A DNA stretch of 64,000 bases, taken from assembly GCA_963693315.1 (NCBI GenBank), contig OY856188.1, positions 162,089,630 through 162,153,629 on the forward strand. Direction: 5' to 3'. The DNA comes from Diogma glabrata. Its lineage: Eukaryota > Arthropoda > Insecta > Diptera > Cylindrotomidae. The notes beneath the pieces were generated by a model. It was not told the origin of the DNA and did no database searches. It saw only the letters and a list, made by a program, of their open reading frames with translations. Positions 58,308 through 64,000 of this stretch are shown here, piece after piece (within the stretch, counting starts at the first letter, position 1; each line of letters opens with the position of its first letter). The translations under genes were made by a program, and so were the position numbers.

Positions 58308-58838
58308 TTATGTAAATATATCTAAAACTCGTGGAGATGATTGTTTGAATACCCTAGAGCGTGGTGGAGGAGGCTTCTTAACTCGAACTAATAATGTCTT
58401 CGATTGTCTTTTAATTCGTTTTGAGCTCTTATTTATTGGTTTCTTCAAGTCTTTGTTTTTGTTACGTTTTCTTCGCTTACGATTGCTTCTTGCTCCTGAC
58501 CCAGCCATTGTGTTAATTTTTTCGATCGCCTTATCCCTTAACTTATCAACTACTTGAACCGATCGATCACGTAAAATATTTTGAATTGGTTTTTGTGCAT
58601 TAATATTTTTCAAAATGTCACCTCCGGTGTCCATCAACTCGTTCTTTATGAAATTTGCACCATTTTTTAGAAGTGGTTGAAGATATTTCCAAAAACTGGC
58701 GAAGACACTACCAATCCCACGACCACGTTGATATACTTTTGGTAATCTTAGCACATTTCCAAATTCATCGTTGGCGGTTGGATTATTATTATGACCCCCA
58801 TGTTGAAGAGCGTAATACTTTAAATAGGTGTTATGCAT
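58308..58838 (-). CDS. Small basic virion-like protein (176 aa)
   Basis: The N-terminal third has YQRGRGIGSVFASFWKYLQP (36-55), then LLKNGANFIKNELMDTGGDI (56-75), a Gly-containing amphipathic segment. The C-terminal half is strongly basic (RKRRKRNKNK, KRIKRQSK, VKKPPPPRSR). Proteins with the YQRG-x-G-[IL]-G motif next to the penton gene are typical of Polintons and adintoviruses. They have been compared with adenovirus pVI/pX-type core or membrane-active proteins; the function here is inferred from that. TATATAAAGAGG is at about 58868-58878, 34 bp before the start. It lies between the penton and major capsid genes. Confidence 0.8.
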   Translation of the reverse strand: MHNTYLKYYALQHGGHNNNPTANDEFGNVLRLPKVYQRGRGIGSVFASFWKYLQPLLKNGANFIKNELMDTGGDILKNINAQKPIQNILRDRSVQVVDKLRDKAIEKINTMAGSGARSNRKRRKRNKNKDLKKPINKSSKRIKRQSKTLLVRVKKPPPPRSRVFKQSSPRVLDIFT

Positions 58839-58870
58839 AGTGTAATAAATCTAATGATTAGTTTCGCCTC

Positions 58871-58878
58871 TTTATATA
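58871..58878 (-). promoter_or_regulatory. TATA box of the small basic virion gene
   Basis: TATATAAA on the minus strand, 33-40 bp upstream of the ATG at 58838. It overlaps the end of the penton gene. Confidence 0.55.
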
Positions 58879-59753
58879 CCTTTGAGAAAATGTAATACTA
58901 CCATTGTGCTAAATGAATCGTCTTTGAAATTAATTTGTACACCATTTTCATCCGTAATCAAAATGCTGATATCATTAATTTGTGTTTTGTCAATTGGTAC
59001 ATATTGAATATTTACGATATCTAAATTCTGATAACTCTCGTATTGTTTTCCACACTTAACTGGATGCATTATTAAACCTCTAGCCATAACATTACCAAAC
59101 ATCTGAGGTCTGACTATATCACAATAAATACACATATAGTTTGGTATGTTTTCTGGTTGCTGCTCGTTTTCGTTTGTATTTACTTGTACACGTTTTTTGA
59201 TCATATTCAGTTTTGGTTCAGTTAAAACTGAGGACGATTCATTTGCAATTGATGCTTTCACATTTTTAATTATGTTAGCCCAATCTTTTTTTTCAATTTG
59301 TGAAAACAGAGAGTCGAAGAGTTGTGTAACGGTATACGTTTTACCAAATTTTAATTTGTAGTTATGCTTATCAAGGCTAACTTGAACGAAATCTTTTGAG
59401 AACACATACTTTGGAAGATTTGTTGTATCAGTGTATCGGTTGAAAAACTCTTCATGTTGGACAATTTCAAATAAAACTGGAAATTGTTTCAATATATCCA
59501 ATATATCTAGACCTGTATTACCTCGTTCTGTAATAAACGTTAGAGTTGGATCGTTTTCTTTAGCTTGTTTTTTCTCGATAGATGTGCAAGCAAATTTCGT
59601 TATCCCCATAAGCCATTCTGTGTCATCGTTACATCTAAGATTAAGTGTATAAGGTAATTTTGCAGTAAACCTTGATAAAGTATTTTGAGGGAATAAATCC
59701 AATGAACTATTACTTGTTAACGTTACATAAAAAGATTTTTGATCTGTTAACAT
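58872..59753 (-). CDS. Polinton minor capsid (penton-like) protein (293 aa)
   Basis: The N-terminus KSFYVTLTSNSSLDLFPQNT (6-25) followed by SRFTAKLP and TEWLMGITKF is the signature of the single-jelly-roll minor capsid protein of Polintons and adintoviruses. It forms the fivefold vertices. Later blocks include VQHEEFFNRY, FSKDFVQVSL and YMCIYCDIVRPQMFGNVMA, then FSTMVVLHF near the end. The length (293 aa) is in the family range. Minus-strand TATATAAATA lies near 59816-59825, about 65 bp upstream. It pairs functionally with the major capsid gene. Confidence 0.92.
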   Translation of the reverse strand: MLTDQKSFYVTLTSNSSLDLFPQNTLSRFTAKLPYTLNLRCNDDTEWLMGITKFACTSIEKKQAKENDPTLTFITERGNTGLDILDILKQFPVLFEIVQHEEFFNRYTDTTNLPKYVFSKDFVQVSLDKHNYKLKFGKTYTVTQLFDSLFSQIEKKDWANIIKNVKASIANESSSVLTEPKLNMIKKRVQVNTNENEQQPENIPNYMCIYCDIVRPQMFGNVMARGLIMHPVKCGKQYESYQNLDIVNIQYVPIDKTQINDISILITDENGVQINFKDDSFSTMVVLHFLKGI

Positions 59754-59812
59754 TGTTTCAGTTGATGTATGTTAACACCTTGTGATGATAAGTGATGAAG
59801 ATAAAGCCAAAA

Positions 59813-60652
59813 CTAATATTTATATACTTGCCAGGGTATATCTGACATTTTTGACTGTGACGGTGCAACTTTATTTGATTTCTTCGGTGTACTTGTTTCA
59901 CTTTTAGTTTTCTTACGCCGTGCCGGAAAATTTAGAACATTTTGACTAGGATCGTCTCTAGATCTTTTTAATGCCGATCGAGTAAATCGCTTTTCCACAG
60001 GTACATTAACCTGTTCACCCGTATTCAATTCGAACAATCTATATTCATTTGGATTCAAAGATTCTCGCTCCCTCGAAATTCGTACGTTTGGTGGTTGACC
60101 TTCTAAAGCTATTTTACGATAACTATCATCTCTATCAAGTTCTTGATATTCGTCGCTCTCATTATTTTTGCGACTAAGATTAATCTGACCCTGATCGTTT
60201 TCCTGATCTAGATCATGTTCGAAACTAGAAAATTTATTTAAAGTTTGAAAAACTTCTTCCAACGACGGCATTTCTTCAAGTTGTTTTATCATCCTAGTCT
60301 GTGTTACAGCATTTTGATTGGATGGTTTCTCTGTTTGCAATTTTACGTTTTGTTTTCTCAAGAATTTCGTTTGCGAATAAACATCTTTCCTAACTGGTGG
60401 TTCACCATGACCATTTTCATCTGATAATCGCGACCGGAGATTTAGCATACCGTCTGACCTACTCCTCACGTTTAAAAACTTTACAAGATTGTGACGATAA
60501 AGATTCCATTTATCAACATCATTCAATTTATTATTGTATAAAATTTTTTTCATTTCTCGATCTAAAACTGATAAATTATTGTCATCAAGTATAATTTTCT
60601 TCCAACGTTCAAACGTATCAGGATGAACAACAAACATGCGTTGTAAACTCAT
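59813..60652 (-). CDS. Polinton-associated protein, unknown function (279 aa)
   Basis: The N-terminus (MFVVHPDTFERWKKII, then LDREMKKILYNNKLNDVDKW and NLYRHNLVKFL) is predicted helical. It matches a type of small Polinton protein that I recognise only by position and pattern. The rest is polar and low-complexity, with basic clusters (KRFTRSALKRSRD, ARRKKTKSE) and an end reading SDIPWQVYKY. It is likely a DNA- or scaffold-binding virion protein, but this is inference. It overlaps the next upstream gene by 4 bp (start 60652, neighbour stop 60649), which suggests coupled expression. Confidence 0.75.
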   Translation of the reverse strand: MSLQRMFVVHPDTFERWKKIILDDNNLSVLDREMKKILYNNKLNDVDKWNLYRHNLVKFLNVRSRSDGMLNLRSRLSDENGHGEPPVRKDVYSQTKFLRKQNVKLQTEKPSNQNAVTQTRMIKQLEEMPSLEEVFQTLNKFSSFEHDLDQENDQGQINLSRKNNESDEYQELDRDDSYRKIALEGQPPNVRISRERESLNPNEYRLFELNTGEQVNVPVEKRFTRSALKRSRDDPSQNVLNFPARRKKTKSETSTPKKSNKVAPSQSKMSDIPWQVYKY

Positions 60653-60984
60653 TTTAATGCTCCTTCAAGCAGCTTCCCAACTAGTCCAGATAAAACAGCT
60701 GTTAAAATAACCGGTAAGAACCCACCTTTTTGAATCAAAACTTTACGTTTCGTTGATAAATTCGTTTTTAGATCAGAAATTTTACGTAAAGAGTATTTAT
60801 AATTACTCAAATGATTTTTGCAGCTTTTACTTAATTTGACATTTCCATTTAAAACATTCATACAAATTTCACATAAAGTTTTTATTAGATCTGGTTGACT
60901 TTTTGATAAAATATATTTTCGTTCGCACGGCTTACAATTTTTTAAGAAATGTAACGTATGCCTGTGTACCATTAGACGCCTCAT
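60649..60984 (-). CDS. Small Polinton protein with hydrophobic C-terminus (111 aa)
   Basis: The middle reads LIKTLCEICMNVLNGNVKLS and SLRKISDLK, and the C-terminus is RKVLIQKGGFLPVILTAVLS followed by a short hydrophobic tail. The layout (basic, then GGF, then hydrophobic) resembles the pX/mu-like small virion proteins reported in adintoviruses and adenoviruses. The exact adenain cleavage consensus is not met at GG, so processing is unproven. The gene overlaps the ATPase C-terminus by 53 bp in another frame and the next gene by 4 bp. Met5 is an alternative start. Confidence 0.8.
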   Translation of the reverse strand: MRRLMVHRHTLHFLKNCKPCERKYILSKSQPDLIKTLCEICMNVLNGNVKLSKSCKNHLSNYKYSLRKISDLKTNLSTKRKVLIQKGGFLPVILTAVLSGLVGKLLEGALK

Positions 60985-61612
60985 AACGGCTTAGTTGTGA
61001 AACTAAATTTGATGGTGCATAACACTCTTGATAGTCCTTATTGAAAATATTAGTGCGAAAACGAAATAAATCGTTACACGATTGCGTTAAATCCATAAAT
61101 AAATAACCATGTGGTTTCGACGCTGCCTCTTTATATACCCTTACTAGCTCGCCTACACGCTCCGGATAAATTTGTCGTGCAAGGGGATAAATTTGCGATT
61201 TATCCCTTGGATTGTTGAACACAACTAAATATTTGCAGTTTAATGATATATCCCGGCAAAATTTGCCTTGATGGAAGACATTTTGCGTAATCAAGACAAC
61301 AGAAACATTTCGATGGTGTGAACCTTTAGTAAACAGTTCACATACATTTTTGGTATAAGCATCCGTCATCAAATCATCCAAAATGATTAAAGTATTTTCT
61401 AAGTTTTCAAAGTTTGTGGGAACAAAATCAAACACATCAACTTCTTCAAAATATTCTAAATCATTTGTCGATACTGAATTCTTCTCACCGTTACACCAAA
61501 TCAGTTTCTTTATACCCTGAATTTGTGGTAAGAGTCTCAAGACAAAAGTTGTTTTCCCACAACTTGATGGTCCACTTATCTGCATCGTGAACGGAATTTC
61601 CACGTTAAACAT
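60932..61612 (-). CDS. Polinton genome-packaging ATPase (226 aa)
   Basis: A FtsK/HerA-superfamily ATPase expected to pump DNA into the capsid. Walker A is GPSSCGKTT (14-22), Walker B is LIILDD (75-80), and SVVLITQN (104-111) supplies the polar sensor. The core is preceded by the short IPFTMQIS strand typical of Polinton and adenovirus-IVa2-like packaging enzymes. The end (SQLSRYEASNGTQAYV) overlaps the following gene. TATAAATAG lies at 61649-61657, about 40 bp upstream, and the right inverted repeat begins just beyond. It is the first gene of the minus-strand virion block. Confidence 0.95.
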   Translation of the reverse strand: MFNVEIPFTMQISGPSSCGKTTFVLRLLPQIQGIKKLIWCNGEKNSVSTNDLEYFEEVDVFDFVPTNFENLENTLIILDDLMTDAYTKNVCELFTKGSHHRNVSVVLITQNVFHQGKFCRDISLNCKYLVVFNNPRDKSQIYPLARQIYPERVGELVRVYKEAASKPHGYLFMDLTQSCNDLFRFRTNIFNKDYQECYAPSNLVSQLSRYEASNGTQAYVTFLKKL

Positions 61613-61648
61613 TTTTTTAGCAATAAGTAATCTGAACAGTTTGAACCA

Positions 61649-61657
61649 CTATTTATA
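61649..61657 (-). promoter_or_regulatory. TATAAATAG box upstream of the ATPase gene
   Basis: Same nine-base box as the one at 53491-53499 for the spliced small gene; 37-45 bp before the ATG. Confidence 0.6.
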
Positions 61658-61750
61658 AACTTTCTTCACAGTTTTGTTAACAGTAAACTCAAATAAACGA
61701 AACACAAAAAATATGTGACCAAAGAAAAAAATCAAAAACATTCAGCTACG

Positions 61751-63033
61751 TATCGATAGTTTTATTATTGTTTAGTGTTTTGATTGAAAGAGAGGTAAGA
61801 GTCAAAAATATTTATTTTTCCATATTATAATAAAATTTTGAATGAATAAAAACAATTGATTTAATTATTATCTACAATGATTTTAACCAAATAAACATCT
61901 ATAGTTGCAAAATTATCTTCATAAGTCTAATCAAACTCAAATAATTAACGAAACACAAAAAATATGTGTTCAAAGAAAAAATCAAAATCACTCAGCTACT
62001 CAATATATTAACTACACAAACAACAAGTTTCTTATTAATATTTTTTTCATTTCAAGATAAAAAGAAAATTTACATAATATACTCTGCTTCACACAAAAAA
62101 TACGCGACCAAAGAAAAAACAAAAAAATGCAAAATTATCTTCATAAGTCCAATCAAACTCAAATAATTAACGAAACACAAAAAATATGTGTTCAAAGAAA
62201 AAATCAAAATCACTCAGCTACTCAATATATTAACTACACAAACAACAAGTTTCTTATTAATATTTTTTTCATTTCAAGATAAAAAGAAAATTTACATAAT
62301 ATACTCTGCTTCACACAAAAAATACGCGACCAAAGAAAAAACAAAAAAAATAACCAAACACAACAAACAAATTCATGTCGACTATTCTAAATATTAAGAT
62401 AATCTTTTTAATTTCTTATTTTGTTTGATTTAAGTTTTACTTTTTCGTTTAACTTTTTTTCAATATTTCTTTTGCTTGATTTTTGTTTCGAGTAGAATAC
62501 TCGATATGAATTTGCTTATGCAAATTTTTTTGTTTTTTAATATAATATAATATAATATAATCTGCTTCACACAAAAATATACGATCAAAGAAAAAACAAC
62601 AAAAAATTAATGTCGCAAAAATTGAAAATGTAAATAATATATGAAAATTTATATTAACACCTAGCTAACTGAATGCGACCATGCGTGTTAGGTGTGTGAA
62701 ACAAGTACGCAGCTTAATTATGCATAACAAATCCTACGTAACTCTTCATTACCCCTGTGAAAACTATCCCAGAGATAAATTACTCATAACATAGCCCTCA
62801 CACCTTTGAAATGACACTAATCTATTAATATACTGCTTGTAAAACATCCTAAGCGATCACACTTGCACTAGAAATGTGCTAAATTCATACAATTCCATAA
62901 ATTTAATACATGTATCAATACCCAACCAAAAAATACACGTGTGCAACTTGAAAAATTTTTAAGGTGCACAAGTTTAGTATATTGTACCATTTCCGAAAGC
63001 CAACAAGATCATACAAGGTGGCACTATACTACT
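61751..63033 (-). repeat. Polinton right terminal inverted repeat (1,283 bp)
   Basis: Mirror of 47147-48207 but 222 bp longer because of an internal tandem duplication (about 61910-62131 and 62132-62353). It contains five copies of the ACACAAAAAATA-type motif (about 61953, 62091, 62175, 62313, 62569), plus one more just outside at 61702. The repeated short ORFs are not convincing genes. Confidence 0.93.
61910..62353. repeat. 222-bp tandem duplication inside the right TIR
   Basis: The two units are almost identical (TCTAATC against TCCAATC is one difference). The offset of 222 bp equals the TIR length difference. The left TIR has one unit. Confidence 0.9.
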
Positions 63034-63039
63034 CTCATA
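63034..63039. repeat. Polinton target-site duplication, right
   Basis: CTCATA directly after the terminal CT of the element. Confidence 0.95.
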
Positions 63040-63486
63040 TGATGGTATCGAACTCAGATCAGTGGATAGAACCAATGGCCGATGCTGGTGTTGATCAATA
63101 TACTTTTCGTGTTGAAACGGTTCAAACAATTGTTGCAGAAGTTTCAAGGAAAGTTAAAGAAACTGGAATGAAGGTTGGTTTAGCTTTAAAACCAGGCACT
63201 CCGGTTGAATTTGTGAAAGAGTACATTCCCTTAGCTGATATGATTTTGATTATGGCCGTTGAACCCGGTTTTGATGGTCAAAAATTTATGAGTGATATTA
63301 TGCCAAAAGTAGAAATTACCCGTGAAAATTACCCCAACATTAGATATAGAGATTGATGGAGGAGTTGGACCAAAACAATTAATGAGTGTGCTAAAGCTGG
63401 TGCAAATATGATTGTTGCTGGTACAGCAATTATACGGGCTACTTATCAAAAAGACGTAATATCACTTTCAAAAACTCTACAGTAGT
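63034..63486 (+). pseudogene. RPE retro-pseudogene, 3' half
   Basis: Continues the epimerase directly after the Polinton. HMMVSNSDQWIEPM spans the target duplication, and QYTFRVET, MKVGLALKPGTP, VEPGFDGQKFM and KVEITRENYPN follow in one frame. Then LDIEIDGGVGPKQL appears in a second frame, and NECAKAGANMIVAGTAIIRA in a third, ending at the TAG at 63484-63486. The active-site-type blocks (HMMV, KPGT, VEPG-x-GQ, DGGVG) are recognisable. At least two frameshifts make it non-functional. No intron is visible across the span, consistent with a processed copy. The 5' half is at 46938-47146. Confidence 0.9.
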
Positions 63487-63489
63487 TTA

Positions 63490-63910
63490 CACTACCGTCT
63501 TACCGCGAACATAAGAGCTAGTTTGTTTTAAACGAATAAAAGAATAGCCGGTTCACCTATTCAATTAGAAGGACCAGTTCTTTTATTTGAAATTTTTGTA
63601 CAAACTCTATCACTGCCATTCTCTGCTAGTAAAACTATATTACATGTATTTCTTTATATACAAATTTAATAATTATTAATTTTGAAACACCATTTTCTTT
63701 TAATATGTTTATATTGTATTATATTAGCTATGGCCATTGTGGACTTATAGTTTTCATTAACGTTAAAATTATTTTTAAAAGTTCAGGACTGGTCCTTTTA
63801 TTTGAAAGATCTTTTGTTCGAAAAAAAACAATAGAACTTTCAAAAAGGAATTTTATTTTTCAAAATCGAATATAAGAACCGGTTCTTATGTTCGCTTTAA
63901 GACTGTAGTA
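63490..63910. mobile_element. 421-bp MITE-like element with about 30-bp TIRs
   Basis: CACTACCGTCTTACCGCGAA at the left end and TTCGCTTTAAGACTGTAGTA at the right end are imperfect inverted repeats. Inner mirrored blocks read GGACCAGTTCTTTTATTTGA and GGACTGGTCCTTTTATTTGA. It starts 3 bp after the RPE stop codon. No clean target duplication. Confidence 0.6.
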
Positions 63911-63937
63911 TCATATATATGTTATTGTTCCTAATTT

Positions 63938-64000
63938 TTTTTTTTTTTTTTTTTTTTTAATAGGAAGTATTGTGTAGTAGGAATTACAAAATGTGTCACA
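63938..64000 (-). repeat. Dispersed poly(A)-tailed repeat, cut by window end
   Basis: A T-run followed by AATAGGAAGTATTGTGTAGT and AGGAATTACAAAATGTGTCA, the minus-strand form of the tail at 25.8 kb. The body lies outside the window. Confidence 0.65.

Larger units (their letters stand above)
47147..63033. mobile_element. Complete Polinton/Maverick element (15,887 bp)
   Basis: It begins AGTAGTATAGTGCC and ends GGCACTATACTACT, inside the duplicated hexamer CTCATA. It has long terminal inverted repeats and encodes the hallmark set: protein-primed family-B polymerase, retroviral-type integrase, adenovirus-type protease, FtsK/HerA-type packaging ATPase, double-jelly-roll major capsid protein and penton-like minor capsid protein. 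Nine genes lie on the minus strand and two on the plus strand. All frames are open and the inverted repeats are about 99% alike by eye, so the copy looks young and possibly competent. Such elements are self-synthesising DNA transposons that probably form virions. The host lineage is not determined. Confidence 0.97.

Noticed and set aside
61966..62397. 66- and 69-aa ORFs in the Polinton TIRs (also 47783-47992)
   Set aside because: Lys/Thr/Tyr-rich frames of an AT-rich terminal repeat; no conserved domain, and they duplicate with the TIR.

Overview
The window is AT-rich, repeat-dense eukaryotic DNA, most likely from an insect or other arthropod. The evidence is a metazoan-type Polinton/Maverick, several Penelope-like retroelement fragments, a Jockey/CR1-type non-LTR element, hAT-like elements with 8-bp target duplications, a THAP-domain transposon relic and a short GT-AG intron. 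The species cannot be fixed from sequence alone. I see no intact ordinary host gene, tRNA, rRNA or CRISPR array. The only host-derived coding sequence is a broken retrocopy of ribulose-5-phosphate 3-epimerase (RPE).

Layout. 1-9230: a 1.17-kb direct repeat (1-1172 and 8059-9230) whose first copy abuts a 200-base gap, a Penelope-like fragment with a hammerhead-ribozyme-like motif, a non-autonomous hAT-type element, and a 114-bp tandem array split by a 1.75-kb insertion. 9789-12783: a non-LTR retrotransposon ORF2 (endonuclease plus reverse transcriptase) with a poly(A) end. 13.2-20.5 kb: a frameshifted transposase-like relic carrying a palindromic MITE, an array of hairpin repeats, and the 3' end of a second non-LTR element. 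20.6-27.4 kb: a long AT tract, three more Penelope-like fragments, and nested inverted repeats. 28.1-35.2 kb: a 288-bp satellite, minisatellite-like sequence, and a 2.05-kb foldback element. 35.2-46.9 kb: mostly non-coding sequence, two strong palindromes, a THAP-bearing element with long inverted ends, a 300-bp tandem repeat beside a second AT tract, and a 623-bp TIR element.

The centrepiece is a complete Polinton at 47147-63033 (15,887 bp). It starts with AG, ends with CT, and is flanked by a perfect 6-bp duplication (CTCATA). Long, nearly identical inverted repeats enclose eleven open genes. These are protein-primed family-B DNA polymerase, chromodomain integrase, adenovirus-type cysteine protease, packaging ATPase, double-jelly-roll major capsid protein, penton-like minor capsid protein, two small virion-like proteins, and three genes of uncertain role. 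The last three include a short gene whose ATG is the last codon of its first exon. The set supports self-replication (polymerase), integration (integrase) and virion morphogenesis (protease, ATPase, capsid proteins). Most genes have TATA-like boxes (often TATAAATA) just upstream.

The Polinton is inserted inside the RPE pseudogene. The codons flanking the insertion belong to one continuous RPE reading frame, with one copy of CTCATA at the junction. This shows the insertion site to the base. High TIR identity and open genes suggest a recent insertion.
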